Both the position numbers and the translations under genes were made by a program. Shown here piece after piece: positions 21,196-35,545 of a stretch of 64,000 nucleotides of DNA. The stretch comes from Archivesica marissinica (lineage: Eukaryota; Mollusca; Bivalvia; Venerida; Vesicomyidae), in contig CM026402.1 of the NCBI GenBank assembly GCA_014843695.1, positions 12,763,512 to 12,827,511 on the forward strand. The letters run 5' to 3'. The notes under the pieces were generated by a model. The model was not told the origin of the DNA, did not search any database, and saw only the letters and a list, made by a program, of their open reading frames with translations. Each line of letters starts with the position of its first letter. Position 1 is the stretch's first letter.

Positions 21196-24100
21196 AACCG
21201 TTCCCGGACACTACCCTACTGGACCATACCCTTACTGAACACTACGTTCCCTGACGTTACACTTACTGGAACATACCCTTACTTAACACTACGTTCCCGG
21301 ACATTACCCTTACTGGAACATACCCTTACTTAACATTACGTTCCCGGACATTACACTTACTGGACAATACCCTTACTTAACATTACGTTCCCGGACATTA
21401 CACTTACTGGACAATACCCTTACTTAACATTACGTTCCCGGACATTACCCTTACTGGAACATACCCTTACTTAACACTACGTTCCCGGACATTACACTTA
21501 CTGGACAATACCCTTACTTAACATTACGTTCCCGGACATTACACTTACTAGAACATACCCTTATTTAACATTACGTTCCCGGACATTACACTTACTACTG
21601 GAACATGCCCTTACTTAACATTACGTTCCCGGACATTACACTTACTACTGGAACATGCCCTTACTTAACATTACGTTCCCGGACATTACACTTACTACTG
21701 GAACATATCCTTACCGAACACTACGTTCCCGGATATTACACTTACTGGAACATACACTTACTTAACATTACGTTCCCGGACATTACACTTACTACTGGAA
21801 CATGTCCTTACTTAACATTACGTTCCCGGACATTACACTTACTGGAACATACCCTTATCTAACACTACGTTCCCGGACATTACACTTACTACTGAACCAT
21901 ACTCTTACCGAACACTACGTTCCCGGATATTACACTTACTACTGAACCATACTCTTACCGAACACTACATTCCCGGACATTACACTTACTACTGAACCAT
22001 ACTCTTACCTAACACTACGTTCCCGGACATTACACTTACTACAGAACCATACTCTTACCTAACACTACGTTCAAGGACATTACACTTACTACTGAACCAT
22101 ACTCTTACCGAACACTACGTTCCCGGACATTACACTTACTACTGAACCATACTCTTACCTAACACTACGTTACCGGACATTACACTTAATACTGGAACAT
22201 GCCCTTACCAAACACTACGTTCAAGGACATTACACTTACTACTGAACCATACTCTTACCGAACACTACGTTCCTAGTCATTACACTTACTATTGGACCAT
22301 GCCCTTACATAACACTACGTTCCAGGACATTACGCTTACTACTGAACTATACCCTTACATAACACTACGTTCAAGGACATTACACTTACTACTGAACCAT
22401 ACTCTTACCTAAAACTACGTTCCCGGACATTACACTTACTACTGCACCATACTATTACCTAACACTACGTTCAAGGACATTACGCTTACTACTGAACTAT
22501 ACCCTTACTTAACACTACGTTCTCTGACATTACACTTACTACTGGACCATGCACTTAAATAACACTACGTTCAAGGACATTACACTTACTACTGAACTAT
22601 ACCCTTACGCAACACTACGTTCTCTGATATTACACTTACTACTGGACCATGCCCTTACCTATCAGTAGTTCCTGGACATTACACTTACTACTGGACCATG
22701 CCCTTGCCTAACACTACGTTCGGACATTACACTTACTACTGAACTATACTCTTACCTAACAGTACGTTCCCGGACATTACACTTACTACTGAACCATACT
22801 CTTATCGAACACTACGTTCCCGGACATTACACTTACTACTGGACATGCTTTACCTATCAGTAGTTCCCGGAATTTCACTTACTACTGGACATGCCCTTGC
22901 CTAACACTACGTTCGGACATTACACTTACTACTGAACATACTATTACCTAACAGTACGTTCCCGGACATTACACTTACTACTGAACCATATTCTTACTTA
23001 ACACTACGTTCTGGTCATTTCACTTACTACTGGACATGGCTTACTTAAAACTACGTTCCCGGACATTACATTAGTACTGAACTATACCCTTACTTAACAT
23101 TACGTTCCCGGACATTACACTTAGTACTGGACCATGCCCTTACCTAAGACTACGTTCCCGGACATTACACTTATTACTGAACGATACCCTTACTTAACTT
23201 TACGTTCCCGGACATTACACTTACTACTGGACATATTCTTACCTATAGTACGTTCCGGATATTATACTTACTGCTGGACCATGCTCTTACCTAACATTAC
23301 GTTCCGGGACATTACACTTACTATTGACCATACTTACCTAGCACTACGTTCCCGGACATTACACTTACTACTGAACCATACTATTCAACACACGTTCCGA
23401 CATTACACTTACTACTGAACCATACTTTACCTAACACTACGTTCCCGGACATTTCACTTACTACTGGACCATGCTGTTACCTAAGACTACGTTGCCGGAC
23501 ATTACACTTAGTACTGAACATACTTTACCTAACACTACGTTCCCGGACATTACACTTACTGCTGGATCATGCCCTTACCTAACACTACGTTCCCGGACAT
23601 TACACTTACTATGAACCATACTCTTACTGAACACTACGTTCCTGGTCATTACACTTACTACTGGACCATGCCCTTACTTAAAACTACGTTCCCGACATTA
23701 CACTTAGTGCTGGATGATGCCCTTACTTAACACTACGTTCCCGGACATTACACTTATTGCTGGACCATGCCCTTACTTAACACTACGTTCCCGGACATTA
23801 TACTTACTACTGGAACATACACTTACCTATCAGTACGTTCCCGGACATTACACTTACTGCTGGACCATGCACTTACCTAACATTACGTTCCGGGACATTA
23901 CACTTACTACTGAACCATACCCTTACCTAACACTACGTTCCCGGACATTACACTTACTACTGAACCATACTATTACCTAACACTACGTTCCCGGAATTAC
24001 ACTTACTACTGAACCATACTTTACCTAACACTACGTTCCCGGACATTACACTTACTACTGAACCATACTCTTACCTAACACTACGTTCCCGGACATTACA

Positions 24101-27100
24101 CTTACTATTGAACCATACTCTTATCTAACACTACGTTCCCGGACATTACACTTACTGCTGGATCATGCCCTTACCTAACACTACGTTCCCGGACATTACA
24201 CTTACTAATGAACCATACTCTTACCGAACACTACGTTCCTGGTCATTACACTTACTACTGGACCATGCCCTTACTTAAAACTACGTTCCCGGACATTACA
24301 CTTACTGCTGGATCATGCCCTTACATAACACTACGTTCCCGGACATTACGCTTACTACTGAACTATACCCTTACTTAACACTACGTTTTCTGACATTACA
24401 CTTACTAATGGACCATACCCTTACCTAACACTACGTTCCCGGACATTACACTTACTATTGACCCATACTCTTATCTAACACTACGTTCCCGGACATTACA
24501 CTTACTGCTGGATAATGCCCTTACCTAACACTACGTTCCCGGACATTACACTTACTAATGAACCATACTCTTACCGAACACTACGTTCCTGGTCATTACA
24601 CTTACTACTGGACCATGCCCTTACTTAAAGCTACGTTCCCGGACATAACACTTAGTATTGAACGATACTCTTACTTAACACTACGTTCCCGGACATTACA
24701 CTTACTGCTGGATCATGCCCTTACATAACACTACGTTCCCGGACATTGCGCTTACTACTGAACTATACCCTTACTTAGCACTACGTTCTCTGGCATTACA
24801 CTTACTACTGGACCATGCCCTTACCTAACACTATGTTCAAGGACATTACACTTACTACTGAACTATACCCTTACTTAACACTACTTTCTCTGATATCACA
24901 CTTACTACTGGACCATGATCTTACCTAACACTACGTTCAAGGACATTACACTTACTACTGAACCATACTCTTACCTAGCACTACGTTCCTGGACATTACA
25001 CTTACTACTGGACCATGCCCTTACCTAACACTACGTTCCCGGACATTACACTTACTACTGAACCATACTCTTACCGAACACTACGTTCCCGGACATTACA
25101 CTTACTACTGAACCATACTCTTACCGAACACTACGTTCCCGGACATTACACTTACTACTGGAACATGCACTTACCTATCAGTAAGTTCCCGGACATTACA
25201 CTTACTTCTGGACCATGCCCTTGCCTATCACTACGTTCAAGGACATTACACTTACTACTGAACCATACTCTTACCTAACAGTAAGTTCCCGGACATTACA
25301 CTTACTACTGAACCATATTCTTACATAACACTACGTTCATGGTCATTACACTTACTACTGGACCATGAGCTTACTTAAAACTACGTGACCGGACATTAAA
25401 CTTAGTACTGAACGATACCCTTACTTAACACTACGTTCCCGGACATTACACCTAGTACTGGACCATGCCCTTACCTAACACTACGTTCCCGGACATTACA
25501 CGTATTACTGAACCATACCCTTACTTAACACTACGTTCCCGGACATTATACTTACTACTGGAACATGCACTTACCTATCAGTACGTTCCCGGACATTACA
25601 CTTACTGCTGGAACATGCACCTACCTAACATTACGTTCCGGGACATTACACTTACTACTGAACCATACCCTTACCTAACACTACGTTCCCGGACATTACA
25701 CTTACTACTGAACCATACTATTACCTAACACTACGTTCCCGGACATTACACTTAGTACTGGAACATGCACTTACTTATCTTTAAGTTCCCGGACATTACA
25801 CTTACTTCTGGACCATGTTCTTGCCTAAAACTACGTTACCGGAAATTATACTTACTACTGAACCATACTCTTACCTAACACTACGTTCTCGGACATTGCA
25901 CTTACTATTGAACCATACTCTTATCTAACACTACGTTCCAGGACATTACACTTACTGCTGGATCATGCCCTTACCTAACACTACGTTCCCGGACATTACA
26001 CTTACTAATGAACCATACTCTTACCGAACACTACGTTCCTGGTCATTACACTTACTACTGGACCATGCCCTTACTTAAAACTACGTTCCCGGACATTACA
26101 CTTACTGCTGGATCATGCCCTTACATAACACTACGTTCCCGGACATTACGCTTACTACTGAACTATACCCTTACTTAACACTACGTTTTCTGACATTACA
26201 CTTACTAATGGACCATACCCTTACCTAACACTACGTTCCCGGACATTACACTTACTATTGACCCATACTCTTATCTAACACTACGTTCCCGGACATTACA
26301 CTTACTGCTGGATAATGCCCTTACCTAACACTACGTTCCCGGACATTACACTTACTAATGAACCATACTCTTACCGAACACTACGTTCCTGGTCATTACA
26401 CTTACTACTGGACCATGCCCTTACTTAAAGCTACGTTCCCGGACATAACACTTAGTATTGAACGATACTCTTACTTAACACTACGTTCCCGGACATTACA
26501 CTTACTGCTGGATCATGCACTTACATAACACTACGTTCCCGGACATTGCGCTTACTACTGAACTATACCCTTACTTAGCACTACGTTCTCTGACATTACA
26601 CTTACTACTGGACCATGCCCTTACCTAACACTACGTTCAAGGACATTACACTTACTACTGAACTATACCCTTACTTAACACTACGTTCTCTGATATTACA
26701 CTTACTACTGGACCATGCCCTTACCTAACACTACGTTCAAGGACATTACACTTACTACTGAACCATACTCTTACCTAACACTACGTTCCTGGACATTACA
26801 CTTACTACTGGACCATGCCCTTACCTAACACTACGTTCCCGGACATTACACTTACTACTGAACCATACTCTTACCGAACACTACGTTCCCGGACATTACA
26901 CTTACTACTGAACCATACTCTTACCGAACACTACGTTCCCGAACATTACACTTACTACTGGAACATGCACTTACCTATCAGTAAGTTCCCGGACATTACA
27001 CTTACTACTGGACCATGCCCTTGCCTAACACTACGTTCAAGGACATTACACTTACTACTGAACTATACTCTTACCTAACAGTACGTTCCCGGACATTACA

Positions 27101-29166
27101 CTTACTACTGAACCATACTCTTATCAAACACTACGTTCCCGGACATTACACTTACTACTGAACCATACTATTACCTAACACTACGTTCCCGGAAATTTCA
27201 CTTACTACTGGAACATACCCTTACCTAACACTACGTTCCCGGACATTACACTTACTACTGGAACATGCCCTTACCTAACACTACGTTCCCGCACATTACA
27301 CTTACTACTGGACCATGCCCTTACCTAACACTACGTTCCCGGACATTACACTTACTGCTGGACCATGCCATTACCTAACACTACGTTCCCGGACATTACA
27401 CTTACTACTGAACCATACCCTTACCTAACACTACGTTCCCGGACATTTCACTTACTACTGGAACATGCCCTTACCTAACACTACGTTCCCGGACATTACA
27501 CTTACTACTGAACCATACCCTTACCTAACACTACGTTCCCGGACATTACACTTACTACTGAACCATACTCTTACCTAACACTACGTTCCCGGACATTACA
27601 CTTACTACTGAACCATACTCTTACCTAACACTACGTTCCCGGACATTACACTTACTACTGAACCATACTCTTACCTAACACTACGTTCCCGGACATTACA
27701 CTTACTATTGAACCATACTCTTATCTAACACTACGTTCCCGGACATTACACTTACTACTGAACCATACGCTTACCTAACACTACGTTCCCGGACATTACA
27801 CTTACTATTGAACCATACTCTTATCTAACACTACGTTCCCGGACATTACACTTACTACTGAACCATACTCTTACCTAACACTACGTTCCCGGACATTACA
27901 CTTACTATTGAACCATACCCTTATCTAACACTACGTTCCCGGACATTACACTTACTACTGAACCATACTCTTATCTAACATTACGTTCCCGGACATTACA
28001 CTTACTACTGAACCATACCCTTATCTAACACTACGTTCCCGGACATTACACTTACTACTGAACCATACTCTTATCTAACACTACGTTCCCGGACATTACA
28101 CTTACTTCTGAACCATACTTTTACCTAACACTACGTTCCCGGACATTTCACTTACTACTGGAACATACCCTTACCTAACACTACGTTCCCGGACATTACA
28201 CTTACTACTGAACCATACTATTACCTAACACTACGTTCCCGGACATTACACTTACTACTGAACCATACTCTTACCTAACACTACGTTCCCGGACATTTCA
28301 CTTACTACTGGACCATGCCCTTACCTAACACTACGTTCCCGGACATTACACTTAGTACTGAACGATACCCTTACTTAACATTACGTTCCCGGACATTACA
28401 CTTACTACTGGACCATGCCCTTACCTAACACTACGTTCCCGGACATTACACTTACTGCTGGATCATGGCTTACCTAACACTACGTTCCCGGACATAACAC
28501 TTAGTACTTAAATATACCCTTACCTAAAACTACGTTCCCGGACATAACACTTAGTACTGAACGATACCCTTACTTAACATTACGTTCCCGGACATTACAC
28601 TTACTACTGAACCATATTCTTACCTAACACTACGTTACCGGACATTATACTTACTACTGAACCATACTCTTACGCAACACTACGTTCCTGGTCATTACAC
28701 TTACTACTGGACCATGCCCTTACTTAAAACTACGTTCCCGACATTACACTTAGTACTGAACGATACCCTTACTTAACACTACGTTCCCGGACATTACACT
28801 TACTGCTGGACCATGCCCTTACTTAAAACTACGTTCCCGGACATTTGACTTACTGCTGGACCATACCCTTACTTAAAATTACGTTCCCGGACATTTCACT
28901 TACTACTGGACCATGCCCTTACTTAAAACTACGTTCCCGGACATTTCACTTACTACTGGACCATGCCCTTACCTAACACTACGTTCTCTGACATTACACT
29001 TACTACTGGACCATGCCCTTACCTAACACTACGTTCTCTGACATTACACTTACTACTGGACCATATACTTACCTAACACTACGTTCCCGGACATTACACT
29101 TACTACTGGACCATGCTCTTACCGAACACTACGTTCCCGGACATTACACTTACTGGACAATACCAG
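21196..29166. repeat. 50-bp satellite, ~160 copies, about 8 kb
   Basis: The consensus unit runs aacactacgttcccggacat, tacacttactactgaaccat, actcttacct. Early units (21196-21850) are 47 bp with a shorter middle (cttactggacaat). From about 24 kb the register is an almost perfect 50 bp. Between 23.7 and 27.1 kb a block recurs at an offset of 1800 bp (for example 24121-25081 and 25921-26881). Units from 27200 to 28300 are the most homogeneous. Small open frames (85-97 codons) reflect the repeat, not a gene. Confidence 0.97.
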
Positions 29167-29682
29167 TACCAGACACTACCACTCTAGGACATTACTCTTA
29201 CTGGAATGCTACCATATTGTACAATGGAATGTTCATTCTTCGTTTAACACCAACATCAGGTAGTGATGTTTTTCTCACGACACACCAAAATTGTGATTCG
29301 GATTGAGATTTTAAGACTGATTCAATCAGGAAATACTATTTGTCTTGCCGTAGGCCTAAGTGGTTTATTCCTACGCATCAGAACGACACACAGTGGTTTA
29401 TTTGCCGATAAATAACGGAAAGGCAATATTATTTCCATTCTAATATAACCCACTATACTGCTGTGAACGAATATGTGTGTTATTTTGTCGGCGTACTGTC
29501 TAATTTCTCTCCTTTCTGTGATTTGTCTGGCGGCTTTACAAATTACCTCCCTAATTTTCGAAAAGGCTAATGCTTGTTGACAATATTATCCAGAATGTAT
29601 TAATATTTTATTCAAACTATAATAAATGTAATCCAAGTCTGGAGAAATAATGAAATCTTAGACAATATTAATAAAATTAAAA
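29167..29682. other. Spacer between satellites
   Basis: Degenerate 50-bp-like sequence tails off by about 29210. Nothing else recognised. Confidence 0.5.
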
Positions 29683-30160
29683 TGCAACACTGTTCAATAC
29701 AAAACACTGTTCTATACAAAACACTACTCAATACACAACACTGCCCATTACAAAACACTACCCAATACAAAACACTACCCAATACAAAACACTACCCAAT
29801 ACACAACACTGTCCAATACAAAACACTACCCAATACAAAACACTACCCAATACACAACACTGCCCATTACAAAACACTACCCAATACAAAACACTACCCA
29901 ATACACAACACTGCCCATTACAAAACACTACCCAATACAAAACACTACCCAATACAAAACACTACCCAATACACAACACTGTCCAATACAAAACACTACC
30001 CAATACAAAACACTACCCAATACAAAACACTACCCAATACAAAACACTACCCAATACACAACACTGTCCAATACAAAACACTACCCAATACAAAACACTA
30101 CCCAATACACAACACTGTCCAATACAAAACACTACCCAATACAAAACACTACCCAATACA
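29683..30160. repeat. 17-bp satellite with 51-bp higher-order unit
   Basis: The unit aaaacactacccaatac repeats about 28 times. Every third or so unit is a variant (acacaacactgtccaatac or acacaacactgcccattac), giving 51-bp and 68-bp superunits. Since 51 is divisible by 3, a 162-codon frame (KTLPNTKHYPI-type) stays open; it is not considered a gene. Confidence 0.95.
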
Positions 30161-30493
30161 GCCAGTTTAAAAGTTGACAAAACATCAAATGCCGATGAAA
30201 AGGGATTATTTCCCATTTGCAGACGACATTAGTCTTACTACGAGTTGCGTTTTTCTTTTATCACGTAAGTTCCATTTATAAATAACTCCTTCTACGGGGG
30301 AGTAAAATGCAACAGCCTTGTTTTATTGCAGATAATTATAAACAACGCTAGATGTGTTCCTTGTTCATAGGAACAAAATATCAAGTCATGTTTACATTTC
30401 AATTCGTTAACACAATGTGCTGTTTGTGTACCTTCTAATTCCTCGTCAGATGTGCCAGGCGCCTGATCTGCTTCTTATTTACATATGTCTGCT
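30161..30493. other. Spacer; nothing recognised
   Basis: No domain or repeat match seen. Confidence 0.45.
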
Positions 30494-30740
30494 TCGCACT
30501 CTCAGATGAACTGCCGTTGACACGTGTCATGTTCCTCTCCAATCGGTTAACACTAGGCTTATGCATCTGTATGTTACATGAGACGGCTATGCCTTTATTG
30601 TTCTTCTACAAAGGAAATATTCTTCAAATGTCTTCATGATTAAATTAGTGTGTTCTACAAAACATAAAAATATGACAAATTGGATTAATGCTTCATTTAA
30701 TATAATATATAAAATACAAATACAAACATTACCACAACAT
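30494..30740 (+). repeat. Flank repeat, copy 1 (pairs with 35009-35067 + 38302-38480)
   Basis: Shares tcgcactct, gaactg, ccaatcggtta/ccaataggttg, tattcttcaaatgtcttcat, attagtgtgttc, tggattaatgcttcat and aaatacaaacatta with the sequence that follows the 11-bp satellite. The second copy is interrupted by LINE-1. Together they form diverged direct repeats on either side of the 11-bp array. Confidence 0.75.
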
Positions 30741-30850
30741 GTGATCGTGTTATTTACGACTCCTTCAATACCAGTTAAGTTTCAATGCGATAGCGCCATT
30801 TACTGTTGAAGAAACTTGTATTTTGTACCTTGTTTTTCAATCCTTATTTC

Positions 30851-33800
30851 CATATACTCACCGCCATATTCCCGCCATATACCCGCCATATACCCGCCAT
30901 ATACCCGCCATATACCCGCCATATTCCCCGCCATATACCCGCCATATACCCCACCATATACCATATACCCGCCATATACCCGCCATATACCCGCCATATA
31001 CCCGCCATATACCCGCCATATACCATATTACCCGTTGTTGTTTGATATACCCGCCATATACCCGCCATATACCCGCCATATACCCGCCATATACCCGCCA
31101 TATACCCGCCATATACCCACTTTTTGCCATATACCCGCCCTATACCCGCCATATACCCGCCATATACCCGCCATATACCACGCCATATACCCCGTCATAT
31201 ACCCGCCATATACCCCGCCGTATACCCGCCATATACCCCCATATACCCCGCCGTATACCCGCCATATACCCGCCATATACCCGCCATATACCATATACCC
31301 GCCATATACCCGCAATACCCGCCATATACCCGCCATATACCCACCATATACCCCCATATACCATTACACGCCATATACCCACCATATACCCGCCATATAC
31401 CCCGCCATATACCCGTCATATACCATATACCCGCCATATACCCGCCATATACCCGCCATATACCCACCATATACCCGCCATATGACCGTCACATACCATA
31501 TACCCGCCAATACCCGCCATATACCCGCCATATACCCCGCCATATACCCGTCATATACCATATACTCGCTATATACCCGCCGTTGATATACCCACCGCCA
31601 TATACCCGCCATATACCCGCCGGATATACCCACCATATACCCGCCATATACCCGCCATATACCCGCCATATACCCGCCATATACCATATACCCGCCATAT
31701 CCCGCCATATACGCGTCATATACCGCCATATACCCGCCATATACCGCCATATATCCGCCATATACCCCCATATACCCCGCCATATACCCGTAATATACCA
31801 TATACCCGTCATATACCATATACTCGCTATATACCCCGTATACCCGCCATATCCCACCGCATATACCGCCATATACCCGCCCATATACCCACCATATACC
31901 CGCCATATACCCGCATATACCCGCCATACACCCGCCATATACCCGCCATATACCATATACCATATACCCGCCATATACCCGCCGTATATCCGCCTATACC
32001 CGCCGTATACCCGCCATATACCCGCCATATACCCGCCATATACCCCCATATACTCGCCATATACCATAGACCCGCCGTATACCCCCGTACCCCGCCATAT
32101 ACCCGCCAATACCCGCCATATACCCGCCATATACCATATACCCGCCATATACCCGCCATATACCCGCCATATACGCGTCATATACCCGCCATATACCCGC
32201 CATATACCCGCCATATACCCGCCATATACCCGCCATATATCCGCCATATACCCGCCATATACCCGCCATATACCCGCCATTACCACCCATATACCCCTCA
32301 TATACCCGCCATATACCCGCCGTATACCCGCCATATACCCGCCTATACCCCGACGTATACCCGCCATATACCCGCCATATACCCGCCGTATACCCACCCA
32401 TATACCCGCCATACCCGCCATATACCATATTACCGCCATATACGCGCCATATACCCACCATATACCCCCCATATACCCCGCCATATACCCTCCATATACC
32501 CGCCATATACCCGCCATATACCGCATATACCATATACCCGCCATATACCCGCCATATCCCGCCATATACCCACCATATAGCCGCCATATACCCCCATATA
32601 CCCGCCATATACCCCGCCATATACCGTCATATACCATATACCCGCCATATACCCGCCGTATACCCGCCATATACCCCGCCATATACCTGCCATATACCGC
32701 CGCCATATACCCACCATATACCCGCCATATACCAGCCATATACCCGCCATATACCCGCCGTATACCGCCTACCCGCCATATACCCGCCGTATACCCGCCA
32801 TATACCCGCCATATACCGGCCATATACCGCCGTATACCCGCCATATACCCGCCATATACACCCATATACCCACCATATACCGCCATATACCCACCATATA
32901 CCCGCCATATACCCGCCATACCCGCCATATACCCGCCATATACCCGCCATATACCCGCCATACCCACCATATACCGCCATATACCCGCCATATACCCACC
33001 ATATACGCGCCATTACCCACCATATCCCCGCCATATACCCACCAACATACCCGCCATATACCCGCCATATACCCGCCATATACCCGCATATACCGCCATA
33101 TACGTGTTATACCCGCCATATACCCTCCATATACCCCGCCGTATACCCGCCATATACGTGGCATATACCCCCCATATACCCGCCATATACCCACCATATA
33201 CCCGCAATATACCGCATATACCCGCCATATACCCATATACCCCATATACCCGCCATATACCCACCTATACCCGCCTATACCCTTACGGTCATATTCCCGC
33301 CATATACCCCCATATACCCGCCATATACCCGCCATATACCCGCCATATACCCGCCGTATACCCGCATATACCCACCATATACCCCCATATACGCGCCATA
33401 TACCCGCCATATACCCGCAATATCCCGCTTCCGCCATATACCCCCCATATACCGCCTATACCCGCCATATACGCGCCATATACGGTTGTGGTTTGGGTTT
33501 TGGTTCCGCCTTATACCCGCCGTATACGCGCCATATACCCGCCATATACCCGCATATACCATATACCATATACCCGCCATATACGCGCCATACCCCGCCA
33601 TATACCCGCATATACCGCCATATACGCGCAATATACCCGCAATATACCCACCATATACCCGCATATACCCGCATATACCCACCATATACCCGCCATATAC
33701 CCGCTTTCCATATACCCGCCATATACCCAGTATACGCGCCATATACCCGCCATATACCCGCATATACCCGCCATATACCCGCATATACCCGCCATATACC

Positions 33801-35008
33801 CGCCATATACCCCCATATACGCGCCATATACCCGCATTGCCCATATACCCGCATATACCCCCATATACCCGCCATATACCCGCCATATACCCGCCATATA
33901 CCCGCATATACGTGTCATATACCCGCCATATACCCGCCATATACCCGCGTATACCCGCCATATACGTGGCATATACCCGCCATATACCCGCCATATACCC
34001 ACCATATACCCGCATATACCCCATATACCCACCATATACCCGCATATACCCCCATATACCCGCCATATACCCACCATATACCCGCCATATACCCACCATA
34101 TACGCGTCATATTCCCGCCATATACCCACCATATACCCGCCATATACCCGCCATATACCCGCTATATACCCCGCCGTATACCCGCATATACCCACCATAT
34201 ACCCGCCATATACGCGCCATATACCCGCCATATACCCGCATATACCGCATATACCGCCATATACCCGCCATATACCCGCATATACCCGCCATATACGCGC
34301 CATATACGCGCCATATACCGCCATATACGCGTCATATGCGCGCCATATACCCGCCATATACGCGCCATATACCCGCCTTATACCCGCCATATACGCGCCA
34401 TATACCCGCCATATACCCGCATATACCCGCCATATACCCGCATATACCCACCATATACGCGCCATACACCCGCCATATACCCGCATATACCGCCATATAC
34501 GCGCAATATACCCGCAATATCCCACCATATACCCGCCATATACCCGCTATACCCACCATATACCCGCATATACCCGATTACTCCCCCATATACCCGCCAT
34601 ATACCCACCGTATACGCGCCATATACCGCCATATCCCGCATATACATATACCCGCCATATACCCGCATATACCCGCCATATACCCACCATATACGCGCCA
34701 TATACCCGCCATATACACGCCATATACCCGCATATACCCCCATATACCCGCCATATACCCACCATATACGCGACATATACCCGCATATACCCGCATATAC
34801 CCACCATATACCCGCCATATACCCGCATATACCCGCCATATACCCACCATATACGCGCCATATACCCGCCATATACCCGCAATATACCCGCATATACCGC
34901 CATATACCCGCCATATACCCACCATACACCCGCCATATACACGCAATATACCCGCATATACCGCCATATACCCGCCATATACCAGCATATACCCGCCATA
35001 TACCCGCC
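30851..35008. repeat. 11-bp satellite (cccgccatata)n, about 4.2 kb
   Basis: Roughly 370 units of cccgccatata with point variants (cgcgccatata, ccaccatata, cccgcatata). 10-bp units become common after about 33.2 kb. Neither the unit nor its complement contains a stop in any frame. As 11 is not a multiple of 3, all six frames stay open for long runs (for example 1303 codons from 31124 and 500 codons on the minus strand). The translated PPYTRHIPAIY and its counterparts are artefacts of the DNA repeat. Non-unit inserts occur at 31029-31045 and 33484-33508. Confidence 0.97.
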
Positions 35009-35067
35009 TCGCACTCTAAGAGGAACTGTCTTTAACAAATGCCATTGCCTTTCCAATAGGTTGTCAC
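35009..35067 (+). repeat. Flank repeat, copy 2, left part (with LINE-1 target duplication)
   Basis: tcgcactctaagaggaactg through ccaataggttgtcac matches 30494-30550. Its last 13 bp, aataggttgtcac (35055-35067), are duplicated with one mismatch at 38302-38314, marking where LINE-1 inserted. Confidence 0.78.
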
Positions 35068-35545
35068 GATCCATTCTCTTTGGCTAAAATTAGTTTGAAA
35101 TCCACTTCTTTCTTATTGTGCTCTATGTACAGACCACCGAACACTCCAGTTGCAGAATGGAACACTCGAGAAAGCTATGGACATCAACGCTAACATTATA
35201 ATAGTTGGCGATTTAAATCAGGATCTTCTAAACTATAACGTTAATAACTTAAATAATATACTAGTGATGAACAACTTAACAAACGTAATTAATGAGCCTA
35301 CAAGGGTAACAAACACATCATCCACAGTATTTGATCCTATTATAGTCTCAGACTGTATTAAGTTTTACAGTTCTGGAACAATAGATGTCAGTGATACAAT
35401 TAGTGACCACAAATCTACATATATTTATATTAAGTCTCATGAATATAGCCAGACTTGTTCGAAAAGAAAAGTATGGTACTACAAAAGAGCAAATTTCGAA
35501 CGACTGAATGAACTCATTTCTTCTGAAAATCTGGGAATTTATTGA
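35068..35545 (+). pseudogene. LINE-1 AP endonuclease, C-terminal part, frameshifted
   Basis: Frame 3 reads LLCSMYRPPNTPVAEWN (35113-35160 region), then a shift leads to EKAMDINANIIIVGDLNQDL in frame 2, ending IDVSDTISDHKSTYI before a stop at 35543-35545. YRPP, GDLN and SDH are the last three blocks of the APE-type endonuclease that nicks the target in LINE integration. SDH carries a catalytic histidine. The N-terminal half is absent because of 5' truncation. A second shift near 35530 separates it from the RT frame. Confidence 0.85.

Noticed and set aside
29682..30170. 162-codon frame in the 17-bp array
   Set aside because: A periodicity artefact: three 17-bp units make 51 bp, so the frame stays open by arithmetic.
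31124..35035. 1303-codon open frame
   Set aside because: It is entirely the 11-bp satellite, which lacks stops in every frame. Overlapping long frames exist on both strands and no domain or start context is seen.
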